A stretch of 64,000 nt of DNA from an uncultured Rhodospirillales bacterium (GTDB lineage Bacteria > Pseudomonadota > Alphaproteobacteria > Acetobacterales > Acetobacteraceae), in contig CAIYSR010000052.1 in the NCBI GenBank assembly GCA_903928895.1, positions 1-64,000 on the forward strand, given 5' to 3'. Both the position numbers and the translations under genes were made by a program. Of this stretch, positions 1 through 9,489 are shown piece by piece. Below the pieces are notes generated by a model. That model searched no databases. It was not told where the DNA came from and worked only from the letters and a program-made list of their open reading frames with translations. Position 1 is the stretch's first letter; every line of letters begins with the position of its first letter.

Positions 1-2
1 GA

Positions 3-74
3 AAACAAGGCTGCAACCCCCTCAATGCCCTTGCAGCCATGCCGCTCGCGCTCATCCTCGCCTTCGCCGGCTAA
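3..74 (+). other. Possible 3' end of an upstream gene
   Basis: One frame is open from the window edge to a TAA at about 72-74 and would encode a short hydrophobic tail (ending ALILAFAG). This could be the last codons of a gene that begins outside the window, or chance. No family can be recognised from about 23 residues. The remaining bases up to 140 hold nothing I can identify. Confidence 0.2.
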
Positions 75-140
75 CGCCGCATCAAACGAAACCTCCACCG
101 CTGCCGCGCTTGCTCACACGGGACGCCCTTGGGAGTTACC

Positions 141-170
141 TTTTTTCAAAAAAGAACAGCCTTCTTTTTT
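141..170. repeat. T-rich palindromic repeat, copy 1 (terminator-like)
   Basis: A hairpin with 9-base arms (148-156 and 162-170, loop cagcc) is preceded by a run of six T. It lies directly after the TAG of the yejF-like gene on the minus strand, so it could act as its terminator. Nearly the same sequence occurs at 51845-51875, so this looks like a dispersed repeat family rather than a one-off terminator. Confidence 0.6.
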
Positions 171-1775
171 CTAGCTTGCAACCACGCCGCTCTCGTCCGC
201 CTCAAGGTTGAAGGCGGCGGCCATCAGGGCCTGGGTATAGGGGTGGGCCGGGCGGGCGAAGATGTCGTCGGCCGGCCCCTCTTCCATCACCCGGCCCTGG
301 CGCAGCACGATCACGCGGTGGGCCAGGGCGCGCACGACGCGCAGGTCGTGGCTGATGAACAGGTAGCCCAGGCCGTGCTCGGTTTGCAGGCGGCGCAGCA
401 GATCGACGATCTGGGCCTGGACCGACATGTCCAGCGCGCTGGTCGGTTCGTCCAGCACCAGGAAGCGTGGACGCAGGACGATGGCGCGGGCGATGGCGAT
501 GCGCTGGCGTTGGCCGCCGCTGAATTCATGGGGGAAGCGGCCGCCAATGTCGGGGGGCAGGCCGACCTGGCGCAGGGCTTCGGCGACGCGGGCCTCGCGT
601 TCGGGGCGGGCGAGATGTTTCGCGTGCACGGCGAGGCCTTCGGCGATGATCTCGGCGACCGAGAGCCGGGGGGAGAGGCTGCCGAAGGGGTCCTGGAAGA
701 CGATCTGCAATTCGGCGCGCAGGCGGCGCATCCGCTTGCGGTCGGGGCAGGGGAAGGGTTCGCCGCGGAAGCGGATGGCGCCTTCGGCGTCCTGGAGGGC
801 GGCGAGGGCGTAGCCGAGGGTGGATTTGCCGGAGCCGCTTTCGCCCACGAGCGCCACGGTTTCGCCGGCGCGCACGGTGAGGCTGACGTCATCGACCGCC
901 TTCACATGGCCGACGGTGCGGCGCAGGACGCCGCGGCGGATGGGGAAATGGACCTTGATGCGGTCGGCCTCGATCAGGGTTTCCGGCGCCGGGGGCAAAG
1001 GGGGTGGCAGACCGGAGGGTTCGGCGGCGAGGAGTTCGATGGTGTAGGGGTGCTGGGGCGCAGCGAACACGTCGGCGACGGGGCCGGTTTCGACGATGCG
1101 GCCGTGGCGCATGACGGCCACGCGGTCGGCATAGCGGCGCACGATGGCGAGGTCATGGCTGATCAGGAGCAGGGCCAGGCCGCGGCGGGCCTTCTCGGCG
1201 GCGAGAAGTTTGAGAATCTGAGCCTGGATGGTGACGTCGAGCGCGGTGGTGGGTTCGTCGGCGATGAGGAGCTTGGGGTCGTTGGCGAGCGCCATGGCGA
1301 TCATCACGCGCTGGCGCTGGCCGCCGGAGAGCTGGTGCGGGAAGGCGTCGAGGCGGCTGGCGGCATCGGCGAAACCGACATCGGCGAGCAGGCTGGCGAC
1401 GCGGGCGCGGGTGGCGCCGGGCGGCAGGTCCTGATGCAGCGTGATGGCTTCGGCGATCTGCTGGCCGATGCGCGCCAGCGGGTTGAGGCTGGTCATCGGC
1501 TCCTGGAAGACCATGCCGGCGCATCCGCCGCGGAGCTGGCGCAAGTCGGTCTCGGGGGCGGCGAGGACGTCGAGCCGATCGAGCGTGATGGCGCCGGTGC
1601 AGGTTGCTCCTGAAGGCAGGAGCTGGAGCACCGAGAGCGCGGAGAGCGACTTGCCCGATCCGCTCTCGCCCACCAGCGCCAGCACCTCGCCGGCGGCGAC
1701 GGCGAAGGAGACGTCGTCGACGACTTTTTTCGCGCCGAAGGCGACGGTCAGGTGCTCGACCCGGAGCAGGCTCAT
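171..1775 (-). CDS. yejF: Peptide ABC transporter, double ATP-binding subunit (YejF-like)
   Basis: This is the energising subunit of an oligopeptide/microcin C-type importer, 534 residues, with two complete ATPase halves in one chain. Each half has a Walker A GESGSGKS (near residues 36 and 312), an [16 protein letters not shown] signature and an LxxDEPT Walker B. A linker near residue 260 carries the oligopeptide/dipeptide C-terminal region (QHPYT). The ATG at 1775 was chosen because it overlaps the TGA of the upstream permease gene (ATGA) and begins the first ABC domain directly; a longer open frame upstream has no protein-like content. It is the last gene of a yejABEF-type operon. Confidence 0.93.
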   Translation of the reverse strand: MSLLRVEHLTVAFGAKKVVDDVSFAVAAGEVLALVGESGSGKSLSALSVLQLLPSGATCTGAITLDRLDVLAAPETDLRQLRGGCAGMVFQEPMTSLNPLARIGQQIAEAITLHQDLPPGATRARVASLLADVGFADAASRLDAFPHQLSGGQRQRVMIAMALANDPKLLIADEPTTALDVTIQAQILKLLAAEKARRGLALLLISHDLAIVRRYADRVAVMRHGRIVETGPVADVFAAPQHPYTIELLAAEPSGLPPPLPPAPETLIEADRIKVHFPIRRGVLRRTVGHVKAVDDVSLTVRAGETVALVGESGSGKSTLGYALAALQDAEGAIRFRGEPFPCPDRKRMRRLRAELQIVFQDPFGSLSPRLSVAEIIAEGLAVHAKHLARPEREARVAEALRQVGLPPDIGGRFPHEFSGGQRQRIAIARAIVLRPRFLVLDEPTSALDMSVQAQIVDLLRRLQTEHGLGYLFISHDLRVVRALAHRVIVLRQGRVMEEGPADDIFARPAHPYTQALMAAAFNLEADESGVVAS

Positions 1776-2800
1776 TTGTGCGCTTTGCGCGGATCGAAGG
1801 CGTCGCGCGCGGCTTCGCCGATGAAGATCAGCATACTCAGCAGTCCGCCGAGCACGAAGAAGGCGGTGATGCCGAGCCAGGGGGCGTGGAGGTTGTTCTT
1901 GCCCTGGCCGACGAGTTCGCCGAGCGAGGGGGAGCCGGGGGGGAGGCCGAAGCCGAGGAAGTCGAGGCTGGCGAGGAGGGTGACGGAGCCGGAGAGGATG
2001 AAGGGCAGGAAGGTCAGAGTCGCGACCATGGCGTTGGGCAGGATGTGGCGCCACATCACGGCCAGGTCGGAGACGCCGAGGGCCTTGGCGGCGCGGACAT
2101 ATTCGAGGTTGCGGCCGCGGAGGAATTCGGCACGGACCACGCCGGTGAGCGACATCCAGCTGAACAGGAGGAGGAACAGCAGCAGGACCCAGAAGCCCGG
2201 CGTGATCATCGAGGAGAGGATGATGAGGAGGTAAAGCTGGGGCATGCCGGACCAGATCTCGATGAAGCGCTGGAACAGCAGGTCGGTCAGGCCGCCCTTG
2301 AAACCCTGGATGGCGCCGGCGGCGATGCCGATGACGGAGGAGACGATGGTGAGGGAGAAGCCGAACAGCACGGAGGTACGGAAGCCGTAGATGACGCGGG
2401 CCAGCACGTCGCGCGCCTGGTCGTCGGTGCCGAGCAGGTTGCGCGCCGAGGGGGGGGCGGGGGCGGGGACGGGGAGGTTCTTGACCAGGGTGTTGTAGCG
2501 GAACGGGATCGGCGGCCACAGCATCCAGCCGTCTTTCGCGATGGTCGCGGCCAGCATCGGATCGGTGTAGTCGGCTTCGACGGGCATGAAGTCGGCGCCG
2601 AAGGCATCCTCGGCGTAGTCGGTCAGCACGGGGAAGTACCAATGCCCGGCGTAGCGGATGGCGAGCGGGCGGTCGTTGGCGATGCCTTCGGCGAACAGGC
2701 TGAGTGTGAACAGGGCGAGGAAGACGCGCAGGCTCCACCAGCCCCGCCGGTTGGCGCGGAAGGCGGCGAAGCGGCGGCGGGTGGGTGGCGAGAAGGTCAT
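1772..2800 (-). CDS. yejE: Peptide ABC transporter permease (YejE-like)
   Basis: Inner-membrane permease of 342 residues, BPD_transp_1 family. There is one transmembrane segment near residues 24-40, a long periplasmic loop typical of the YejE/OppC type (to about residue 130), and then five membrane segments. The EAA-like coupling loop ([20 protein letters not shown]) contacts the ATPase subunit. Its start overlaps the stop of the yejB-like gene and its stop overlaps the start of the yejF-like gene, so the subunits are translationally coupled. Confidence 0.92.
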   Translation of the reverse strand: MTFSPPTRRRFAAFRANRRGWWSLRVFLALFTLSLFAEGIANDRPLAIRYAGHWYFPVLTDYAEDAFGADFMPVEADYTDPMLAATIAKDGWMLWPPIPFRYNTLVKNLPVPAPAPPSARNLLGTDDQARDVLARVIYGFRTSVLFGFSLTIVSSVIGIAAGAIQGFKGGLTDLLFQRFIEIWSGMPQLYLLIILSSMITPGFWVLLLFLLLFSWMSLTGVVRAEFLRGRNLEYVRAAKALGVSDLAVMWRHILPNAMVATLTFLPFILSGSVTLLASLDFLGFGLPPGSPSLGELVGQGKNNLHAPWLGITAFFVLGGLLSMLIFIGEAARDAFDPRKAHK

Positions 2801-3873
2801 GACCGCTTGTCGAAGTCGATGCGCGGGTCAACCACGGTGTAGAGCGCATCGCCGACGATCTGCATCACGAGGCCGAGCAGGGTGAAGATGTAGAGGGTGC
2901 CGAACATCACCGGGTAGTCGCGGCGGATGGCGGCCTCGAAGCCGAGCAGGCCGAGGCCGTCGAGCGAGAAGACGATTTCGACCAGCAGCGAGGAGGTGAA
3001 GAGGATGCCGATGAAGGCGGCGGGGAAGCCGGCCACCACCAGGAGCATGGCGTTGCGGAAGACATGGCGATAGAGCACCCGCCGCTCCGAAGCGCCTTTG
3101 GCCCGCGCGGTGACCACGTAGTTCTTGCGGATTTCCTCGAGGAAGCTGTTCTTGGTCAGCATGGTGAGGCTGGCGAACCCGCCCACCACCAGCGCCACGG
3201 TGGGCAGCGCCATGTGCCAGAGGTAGTCGGCGATGCGGGCCGGCCAACTCCAGGTTTCCGCGCCGCCGCTGGTCAGTCCGCGCAGGGGGAACCATTGCAC
3301 GAAGCTGCCGCCGGCGAACAGCACGACCAGGAGGATCGCGAACAGGAAGCCCGGGATGGCGTAGCCGACGAGGACGGCGGCCGAGGTGGCGACATCGAAA
3401 CTGCTGCCATCGCGCACCGCCTTGGCGATGCCGAGCGGGATGGAGACGAAGTAGATCAGCAGCGTCGACCACAGGCCGAGGGAGAGCGAGACGGGAAGTT
3501 TCTGGCCGATCAGGCCGATCACGGTCTGGTCGCGGAAGAAGCTGCGGCCGAAGTCGAAGCGCAGGTAGTCCGACAGCATGATCCCGAAGCGGGTCAGCGG
3601 CGGCTTGTCGAAGCCGAAGAGTTTCTTGATCTCTTCCACCATGCCGGGTTCGAGCCCGCGGGCGCCGCGGTAGGAGCCGGGGTCGGCGCTCGCGGTCTCG
3701 TTGCCGCCGCCGGTCATGCGGGCGGCCACGTCGCCGCCTTTGCCGCGCATCTCGGCGATCATCTGCTCGACCGGCCCGCCGGGGGCGAACTGGACGACGA
3801 AGAAGTTGATGGCGATGATGCCGAACAGCGTCGGCACGACGAGGAGCAGGCGGCGGAGGAGGTATCCCGCCAT
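2797..3873 (-). CDS. yejB: Peptide ABC transporter permease (YejB-like)
   Basis: Inner-membrane permease of 358 residues. It starts [19 protein letters not shown], the usual OppB/YejB opening helix, and has the extra 60-70 residue periplasmic insert (about residues 40-110) seen in YejB. The coupling loop is [20 protein letters not shown]. The ATG at 3873 shares its A with the TGA of the yejA-like gene (TGATG); the open frame extends far upstream but only as an antiframe of yejA. It forms the channel together with the YejE-like subunit. Confidence 0.92.
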   Translation of the reverse strand: MAGYLLRRLLLVVPTLFGIIAINFFVVQFAPGGPVEQMIAEMRGKGGDVAARMTGGGNETASADPGSYRGARGLEPGMVEEIKKLFGFDKPPLTRFGIMLSDYLRFDFGRSFFRDQTVIGLIGQKLPVSLSLGLWSTLLIYFVSIPLGIAKAVRDGSSFDVATSAAVLVGYAIPGFLFAILLVVLFAGGSFVQWFPLRGLTSGGAETWSWPARIADYLWHMALPTVALVVGGFASLTMLTKNSFLEEIRKNYVVTARAKGASERRVLYRHVFRNAMLLVVAGFPAAFIGILFTSSLLVEIVFSLDGLGLLGFEAAIRRDYPVMFGTLYIFTLLGLVMQIVGDALYTVVDPRIDFDKRS

Positions 3874-5726
3874 CAGTTCATGTCGCGTGCGGCGTCGGTC
3901 GTTGCGGCGCGGACCGGGTCGACCCACCAGGCGTCGAAGACGAGGCCGGCGCGGACGGGCACGCCGGGGAAGCCGAAGCGATCCCAGTAGGCCGCCCAGA
4001 TGGCGCCGAGATGCCATTGCGGCACCACGTACCAGTTGTGCAGCAGCACCCGATCGAGTGCGCGGGTGGCGGTGATTTGCCGGGCGCGGTCGGGCGCATT
4101 GACGACGCCGTCGACCAGGGCGTCGACCACGGGGTCGCAGATGCCGGGGACGTTGTCGCTGCCTTCGGTCTTGGCGCTGGCGCAGGTGAAGTACTGGCGC
4201 TCCTCGTTGCCGGGGAAGTCGGATTGGGGGACCGAGGAGAGGGTCATGTCGAAATCGAAGGCGTCGGTGAGGTGCTGGTACTGCGCCGCATCGACGGTGC
4301 GGACGCTGACATCGATGCCGAGGCGCTGGAGCCACTGCGAATAGGGGGTTGCGATCCGCTCGTAGCTCGGGTCGGCCACCAGGATCTCGAAGCGCATTTG
4401 CTGGCCGGCGGGGTTGACCAGTTTGCGCTCCTTGACCTCCCAGCCCGCCTGTTTCAGCAGCACCAGGGCGGCGCGCAGCCCCTCGCGGTTGTTGCCGGAG
4501 CCGTCGGTGACGGGCAGGCGGAAGGGCTCGGTGAAGACGCTGGCTGGGATCTTGCCGCGGAAGCGTTCGAGCAGTGCCAGTTCCGCCCCTTGCGGCAGGC
4601 CGGTCGAGGCGAGATCGGAATTGCTGAACCAGCTCTGCGTGCGGGTGTAGGCACCAAAGAACAGGTTGCGGTTGGTCCACTCGAAGTCGAATACCTCCGC
4701 CATCGCGCGGCGCACCCGGGGATCGGCGAACACCGGGCGGCGGGTGTTCATCATCCAGGCCTGCATGCCGGTGGGGAGGCGGTGGTTGAAGACCTGCTTT
4801 TTCACCAGGCCCTTGTCGACGGCGGGAAAGTCATAGGCGGTGGCCCAGTTTTTGGAGATGTTTTCGCGGCGGAAGTCGATCTTGCCGGCTTTGAAGCCCT
4901 GCATCGCGACGGTGGAATCGCGATAGTATTCGGTGCGGATGCGGTCGAAATTATAGAGGCCCCGAGCGAAGCCGTGCTCCCGCCCCCAGTAGTCGGTCAC
5001 GCGGACCAGGCTGGTGCTGCGGCCGAGCTCGAATTCGGCGAGGCGGTAGGGACCGGAGCCCAGCGGCGGTTCGGTCAGGGAGCGGGTGAAGTCGCGGCTT
5101 GCCCACCAGTGTTTCGGCAGCACCACGAGCTGTCCGAGGATGAGCGGCAGTTCGCGGTTTTCAGCGGTCTTAAAGCTGAAGGTGACGCGGGTGGGGCTGT
5201 CGACGGTGACGCCGGTGACGTCGGCGTAGTATTGTTTGTAGTTGGGCCGGCCGCTTTCGCGCAGGGTGTTGAAGGTCCAGGCCACGTCCTCGGCGGTGAT
5301 GGCATGGCCGTCGTGGAAGCGGGCGTCCTTGTAGAGGTCGAAGGTGACCGAGCGGCGGTCGGCGGCGATGGTCAAGGTCTCGGCGATGCGGCCATAGGCG
5401 GTTGAGGCCTCGTCGGCGGAATCGGTGAGCAACGTGTCGTAGATGCGGGTGATTTCGCCGGCCGGAACGCCCTTCATGATGAAGGGGTTGAAGCTGTCAT
5501 AGCTGCCGATGGCGCCGAGGGTGACGTCGCCGCCCTTGGGGGCATCGGGATTGCCGTAGGGAAAATGCGAAAAGCCCGGCGGCAAGGCGAGGCTGCCGGA
5601 TAGCGAGACGCCGTGGCTCGGGCGCTGGGCATGGACCGACGGGGCAAGTCCGGCCAGCAGCAGCAGGGCCATGGCCAGATGAAGCACCGTTCGCCTCCTT
5701 CGGGATGTTGCGACGAAGGTGGCCAT
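3873..5726 (-). CDS. yejA: Extracellular solute-binding protein, family 5 (YejA-like)
   Basis: Periplasmic peptide-binding protein of about 617 residues. A Sec signal peptide ([12 protein letters not shown] followed by a hydrophobic stretch ending VHAQ) is followed by the SBP_bac_5 fold: [14 protein letters not shown] near residue 55, typical of the YejA branch, and [15 protein letters not shown] around residue 150. The ATG at 5726 was preferred because it gives a clean signal peptide; another ATG 15 codons upstream would overlap the hisN-like gene. It is the first transporter gene of the operon. In Escherichia coli the Yej importer takes up microcin C and peptides; the substrate here is unknown. 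Confidence 0.9.
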   Translation of the reverse strand: MATFVATSRRRRTVLHLAMALLLLAGLAPSVHAQRPSHGVSLSGSLALPPGFSHFPYGNPDAPKGGDVTLGAIGSYDSFNPFIMKGVPAGEITRIYDTLLTDSADEASTAYGRIAETLTIAADRRSVTFDLYKDARFHDGHAITAEDVAWTFNTLRESGRPNYKQYYADVTGVTVDSPTRVTFSFKTAENRELPLILGQLVVLPKHWWASRDFTRSLTEPPLGSGPYRLAEFELGRSTSLVRVTDYWGREHGFARGLYNFDRIRTEYYRDSTVAMQGFKAGKIDFRRENISKNWATAYDFPAVDKGLVKKQVFNHRLPTGMQAWMMNTRRPVFADPRVRRAMAEVFDFEWTNRNLFFGAYTRTQSWFSNSDLASTGLPQGAELALLERFRGKIPASVFTEPFRLPVTDGSGNNREGLRAALVLLKQAGWEVKERKLVNPAGQQMRFEILVADPSYERIATPYSQWLQRLGIDVSVRTVDAAQYQHLTDAFDFDMTLSSVPQSDFPGNEERQYFTCASAKTEGSDNVPGICDPVVDALVDGVVNAPDRARQITATRALDRVLLHNWYVVPQWHLGAIWAAYWDRFGFPGVPVRAGLVFDAWWVDPVRAATTDAARDMN

Positions 5727-5742
5727 TGCCGGTGCCCTCAGG

Positions 5743-6531
5743 TCAAGCGGCGAGGCGGGTAAGGGCCGCATTCAGCAGCGACGGGTCGCCCAGGGCGAGG
5801 ATATGGCCGGTACTGTCGGGCGTCAGCGGGTGGCCATGCCAGTCCGTCACGCTGCCGCCGGCGCCAGTGATCACGGGGACGATGGCGGCCCAGTCCCAGA
5901 CCTTCATGGTCGATTCGAGGATCACGTCGATCTGCCCGAGGGCCAGCAAGCCGTAGGCGTAGCAGTCGCCGCCATAGGTGGTGCGCCGGGTCGCTGCCCG
6001 GAGGCGGGACCAGGCGGGAAGGTCGGCGGCTTCGAACATTTCGGTGCTGGTGCAGGAAAGTTCGGCCGCGGCGAGGCCGGCGCAACGGCGCGTGCCGGCG
6101 GCGCCGCCGAACGGGCCGCGAAAGGTGGTGGGGCGACCGGTGACGCCGATCCAGCGCTCGCCGGTGATGGGCTGGTCGATCAGGCCCAGCACGGGAACGC
6201 CATCGGCCAGCAGCGCGATCAGGGTGCCGAAGATCGGTCGGCCGGTGATGAAGGCGCGGGTGCCGTCGATCGGGTCGAGCACCCAGCGCAGCCCGGCAGC
6301 GGGATGGTCGAGGCCGAATTCCTCGCCGAGGATGCCGTGATCGGGATGCCGTGCGGCGATCAGTGCGCGGATTGCCTGCTCGGCATTGCGATCGGCGATG
6401 GTGACCGGGCTGTCATCGGCCTTGTCATCGGCGGCCAGTCCGGCACGAAAATACGGCCGGATCACCGATCCGGCCGCGTCCGCCGCCGCGACCGCGGTGC
6501 GGATCAGCGGCTCGAGATCGGGAAGCTCCAC
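5743..6531 (-). CDS. hisN: Inositol monophosphatase family phosphatase, probable histidinol-phosphatase
   Basis: A 262-residue Mg-dependent phosphomonoesterase. The metal-binding motifs are all present: GEEFG (near residue 69), DPIDGT (near 86) and WDWAA (near 214). The GGDCYAYGLLALG stretch resembles the HisN branch of the IMPase family, which makes histidinol from histidinol phosphate. The start codon is GTG at 6531, seven bases after the stop of the cytochrome c gene, so the two are probably cotranscribed. The exact substrate (histidinol phosphate, inositol phosphate or another sugar phosphate) cannot be settled from sequence alone. Confidence 0.82.
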   Translation of the reverse strand: MELPDLEPLIRTAVAAADAAGSVIRPYFRAGLAADDKADDSPVTIADRNAEQAIRALIAARHPDHGILGEEFGLDHPAAGLRWVLDPIDGTRAFITGRPIFGTLIALLADGVPVLGLIDQPITGERWIGVTGRPTTFRGPFGGAAGTRRCAGLAAAELSCTSTEMFEAADLPAWSRLRAATRRTTYGGDCYAYGLLALGQIDVILESTMKVWDWAAIVPVITGAGGSVTDWHGHPLTPDSTGHILALGDPSLLNAALTRLAA

Positions 6532-6538
6532 CAGGAAA

Positions 6539-7072
6539 TTACGGCAGCGGGACGGGGGATTTGGACAGGCTGCGCAGATAGGCGATCACGTCGGCGCGCT
6601 GCTTGTCGCTGTTGATACCGGCGAAGGCCATCTTGGTGCCGGCGGCGAAGGCGGCGGGCTTCTTGAGCCAGGCGTTCAGTTCTTCGAAGGACCAGGGTCC
6701 AGCCTTGCCCTTGAGCCCAGCGGAGTAAGCGAACCCGGCGGCGGCGGCGCGGTCATGCCCGACGACGCCGTAGAGGTTCGGGCCGACGCCGGCTTTTCCG
6801 CCATCGGTGAAGGTGTGGCAGGCGGCGCAGAGCGCCTTGGCGCGGCTTTCGCCGGCAGCGGCATCGGCGGTGGCGAGCAGCGGACCGATGGGGGCCAGCA
6901 CCTCTGCCTTGGCGCCGGCGGCCGGGGCGGCCTCGGCCATTTCGATCTTGATGGCACTCTCGTGCAGGTGTTCGGGGCGCACGAGGCTCTGACCGATCAC
7001 CCCGCAGACGAAGAAGGTGATGCCAGCCACGAGCACGGCCGCCGTCAGCTTGTTGAACTCCATGCTATCCAT
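6539..7072 (-). CDS. Membrane-anchored c-type cytochrome (CycM-like)
   Basis: A 177-residue monoheme cytochrome c. The N-terminus (about residues 8-28) is an uncleaved hydrophobic anchor; an Ala/Glu-rich linker follows, then a class I cytochrome c domain with heme site CAACH near residue 90, GPNLYGVVG and an axial Met in GTKMAF. This matches the CycM/cytochrome c552 type that feeds electrons to terminal oxidases. Two in-frame ATGs exist (7072 and 7063); 7072 was chosen because a GGGG lies about 11 bases upstream of it. The gene is divergent from kdsB. Confidence 0.88.
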   Translation of the reverse strand: MDSMEFNKLTAAVLVAGITFFVCGVIGQSLVRPEHLHESAIKIEMAEAAPAAGAKAEVLAPIGPLLATADAAAGESRAKALCAACHTFTDGGKAGVGPNLYGVVGHDRAAAAGFAYSAGLKGKAGPWSFEELNAWLKKPAAFAAGTKMAFAGINSDKQRADVIAYLRSLSKSPVPLP

Positions 7073-7253
7073 ACGACGTATACCCCGCGCGAGATCGAAC
7101 CCAGCCCATGTGTCCCCGGCGGTCACGTTGCGCGACGCGGGCCGGGTACCTAAGGTGCGGCGCACCATAGGCAAGCCGGGCGCGGGCATCAACCCGTGGC
7201 CGTTGTTTTGTCGCATTTCGGACTGGACAGGGACCAAGAATGAGCGCGCAGGC

Positions 7254-7988
7254 ATGAACCCGATCGTTGTGATCCCTTCGCGGATGGCGGCCTCGCGGCT
7301 GCCCGGCAAGCCGCTGGCCGACATCAATGGGACCCCAATGATCGTCCATGTGCTGAACCGCGGCCGCGAGGCACAAATCGGGCCGGTGGCGGTGGCTTGC
7401 GCCGAACAGGTGATCGCCGACGCGGTGCGGGCGGCGGGCGGCGTCGCGGTGCTGACCGACCCTTCGTTGCCGCGGGGCTCGGACCGGGTTCAGGCGGCGC
7501 TCTCGGTGCTCGATCCGCACGGCACGCATGACGTGGTGGTGAACCTCCAGGGCGACCTGCCGACCATCCCACCCGAGTACATCCGTGCGGTGCTGGCGCC
7601 GCTCGCCGATCCGGCGATCGACATCGCCACGCTCGTCGCCCCCATCACGACCGAGGAGGAGGCCCATTCCCCCAGTGTCGTGAAAGCCGCCTGTGCCTTT
7701 GATGGCGGCCGCGCGGTCTCGCCGGCGCTGTATTTCTCCCGGGCCGCGATCCCCGCCGGCCCGGGCCCGCTGTGGCACCATATCGGCATCTATGCCTTCC
7801 GCCGGCAGGCCCTGGCACGGTTCGTGGCCCTGCCGGAATCGCCGCTCGAAAAGCGCGAGAGCCTCGAACAACTGCGTGCGCTGGAGGCCGGCATGCGGAT
7901 CGCGTGCGCCCGTGTCGAGCATGCCCCGTTCGGCGTCGACACTCCGGCGGACCTCGAACGTGCCCGAGTCGCCCTTCCCTCCGCTTGA
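7254..7988 (+). CDS. kdsB: 3-deoxy-manno-octulosonate cytidylyltransferase
   Basis: Cytosolic enzyme of 244 residues that activates Kdo with CTP for lipopolysaccharide core synthesis. The nucleotide-binding start IPSRMAASRLPGKPLADI, GSDRV (near residue 78), NLQGDLP (near 98) and HHIGIYAFRR (near 178) are all diagnostic. The open frame extends upstream through the divergent promoter region, but the ATG at 7254 begins the conserved domain. pheA follows after 14 bases, so they probably share a transcript. Confidence 0.95.
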   Translation: MNPIVVIPSRMAASRLPGKPLADINGTPMIVHVLNRGREAQIGPVAVACAEQVIADAVRAAGGVAVLTDPSLPRGSDRVQAALSVLDPHGTHDVVVNLQGDLPTIPPEYIRAVLAPLADPAIDIATLVAPITTEEEAHSPSVVKAACAFDGGRAVSPALYFSRAAIPAGPGPLWHHIGIYAFRRQALARFVALPESPLEKRESLEQLRALEAGMRIACARVEHAPFGVDTPADLERARVALPSA

Positions 7989-8002
7989 AGAGATCAAGAC
8001 CC

Positions 8003-8854
8003 ATGACCAAGACCATCGCTTTCCAGGGGCGGCCCGGGGCCTATTCCGACCTGTCCTGCCGCAAAGCTTATCCGGGCTGGACGACCCTGCCCTGCGACAC
8101 CTTCGATGCCGCCATGGAAGCGGTGCGCGGCGGTGCCGCCGAACTCGCCATGATCGCCTGCGAGAACAGCCTCGCCGGCCGGGTCGGCGATGTGCACTAC
8201 CTTCTGCCGGATAGCGGCCTGTACGTGGTGGGCGAGCATTTTCAGCGCGTCGAGCACTGCCTGATCGGGCTCAAGGGCGCGAGGATCGAAAACCTCAAGC
8301 GCGCCCACTCGCATGTCGTCGCTCTCGGCCAGGTCCGCAAGATCGTCAAGGAACTCGGGCTGCAGCCGATCGTCGAGGCCGACACCGCGGGGTCGGCCGA
8401 ACTGATCGCGCAATGGGGCAACCCCGAGGATTGCGCCATCGCCTCCTCGCTGGCCGCCGAGATTTTCGACCTCGAGATCCTGCGCCACAACGTCGAGGAC
8501 GCAGCGCACAACACCACGCGCTTCTACGTGATGGCTGCCAAGCCGCAGCAGCATGCTCAGGGCGAATCCGGCCTGATGACGACCTTCGTGTTCCGCGTGC
8601 GCAATGTGCCGGCGGCGCTGTACAAAGCGCTCGGCGGCTTTGCCACCAATGGCGTTAACATGACAAAGCTGGAGAGCTACATGGTCGGCGGCCACTTCGC
8701 CGCCACCCAGTTCCTCTGCGATGTGGAGGGCCATCCAGAGCAGCCCGCGCTACGCCGCGCATTGGAGGAGCTTACGTTCTTCTCCCGCGAGTGCCGCATC
8801 ATGGGCGTCTATCCGACGGCGCAGTTCCGCAAGGACCAGGACGCCGCCGATTGA
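8003..8854 (+). CDS. pheA: Prephenate dehydratase
   Basis: A 283-residue monofunctional enzyme that converts prephenate to phenylpyruvate in phenylalanine synthesis. The catalytic domain begins IAFQGRPGAYSD and contains the ENSLAGRVGD loop (near residue 52) and the NTTRFYVM motif (near 172). The C-terminal third is an ACT domain with the phenylalanine-sensing ESYMVGGHFAATQF segment, consistent with feedback inhibition. No chorismate mutase domain is fused, as is usual in alphaproteobacteria. The start is 14 bases after kdsB. Confidence 0.95.
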   Translation: MTKTIAFQGRPGAYSDLSCRKAYPGWTTLPCDTFDAAMEAVRGGAAELAMIACENSLAGRVGDVHYLLPDSGLYVVGEHFQRVEHCLIGLKGARIENLKRAHSHVVALGQVRKIVKELGLQPIVEADTAGSAELIAQWGNPEDCAIASSLAAEIFDLEILRHNVEDAAHNTTRFYVMAAKPQQHAQGESGLMTTFVFRVRNVPAALYKALGGFATNGVNMTKLESYMVGGHFAATQFLCDVEGHPEQPALRRALEELTFFSRECRIMGVYPTAQFRKDQDAAD

Positions 8855-8890
8855 AGGCCGGCGCGAAACGTAGAACGGCGAAATGCAAAA

Positions 8891-8910
8891 CGGCCGGAGT
8901 GATCCGGCCG
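8891..8910. terminator. Bidirectional terminator between pheA and tRNA-Val
   Basis: Perfect 8-base arms (8891-8898 and 8903-8910) enclose the loop gtga. On the minus strand the stem is followed by TTTTGCATTT, a good intrinsic terminator for tRNA-Val. On the plus strand it is followed by GATTTGTG and would serve pheA less strongly. Confidence 0.75.
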
Positions 8911-8927
8911 GATTTGTGTCTCGCGTA

Positions 8928-8999
8928 TGGGCGGTGACGGGATCGAACCGCCGGCCATCTCGGTGTAAACGAGACGCTCTACCGCTGAGCTAACCGCCC
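8928..8999 (-). tRNA. tRNA-Val (anticodon UAC)
   Basis: The minus strand folds as a 72-base tRNA with 7-base acceptor arms (GGGCGGT/ACCGCCC), a D-arm TAGCTCAGCGGTAGAGC, an anticodon loop TTTACAC closed by TCTCG/CGAGA, and a T-loop GGTTCGATCCC. The anticodon TAC reads valine codons. The 3' CCA is not encoded. Confidence 0.95.
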
Positions 9000-9097
9000 A
9001 CAAAGCGCGTTCGTCCGGGGTGGATGCCGGCGAACGGAGGTCATGCAGCGAGCCATTTATGTCGGCGGCATCCGGTCGCCGCCGAAGCGGCCGGTTC

Positions 9098-9370
9098 TCA
9101 GCCCAGCGCATCCTTCAGGCCTTTGCCGGCCTTGAAGCGAACCGAGGTGGTCGCTGCAATGTCGATCTCGGCGCCGGTGCGCGGATCACGGCCCTTGGAG
9201 GCTTTGCGGTGGGTGATGGCGAAGGTGCCAAAGCCGACCAGCCGCACTTCCTCCCCATCCTTCAGCGCGCCCTCGACGGCGCCGAGCACAGCCCCGACCG
9301 CTTCGGCGGCCTTGGCCTTCGGCATCTCGGTACGCGCCGCAACGGCAGCGATCAAATCCATTTTGTTCAC
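9098..9370 (-). CDS. hupB: DNA-binding protein HU
   Basis: A 90-residue nucleoid protein of exactly HU length. It begins VNKMDLIAAVAA (N-terminal helices) and has the GFGTFAITHRKASKGRDP arm region and the C-terminal FKAGKGLKDAL. The GTG at 9370 was chosen over a longer frame because AGGGGG lies 8 bases upstream and the resulting length matches the family. It lies directly downstream of lon, the usual arrangement in many proteobacteria. Confidence 0.95.
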   Translation of the reverse strand: MNKMDLIAAVAARTEMPKAKAAEAVGAVLGAVEGALKDGEEVRLVGFGTFAITHRKASKGRDPRTGAEIDIAATTSVRFKAGKGLKDALG

Positions 9371-9452
9371 GGTGAAGCCCCCTCGTGTGGTCAAGCCAGT
9401 GTTAAAGTTCGATCCTTATCGCCAATCGCGGCGGATATTACAACCGCGAGTA

Positions 9453-9482
9453 GCAGCCCGCATCCGTTTCGACGCGGGCTGC
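9453..9482 (-). terminator. Hairpin downstream of lon
   Basis: Perfect 9-base arms GCAGCCCGC (9453-9461) and GCGGGCTGC (9474-9482) with a 12-base loop sit 7 bases past the lon stop codon. No T-run follows, so it may be a rho-assisted terminator or an mRNA-stabilising stem between lon and hupB. Confidence 0.55.
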
Positions 9483-9489
9483 CATGCGT

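Noticed and set aside
129-1613. Long plus-strand open frame over the yejF-like gene
   Set aside because: It is the antisense shadow of a gene with clear ABC motifs; its translation is low-complexity Gly/Ala/Asp-rich with no domain.
2797-4680. Longer 627-codon version of the yejB-like gene
   Set aside because: The first ~270 codons lie over yejA in another frame and are Arg/Pro-rich; the coupled ATG at 3873 gives the family length.
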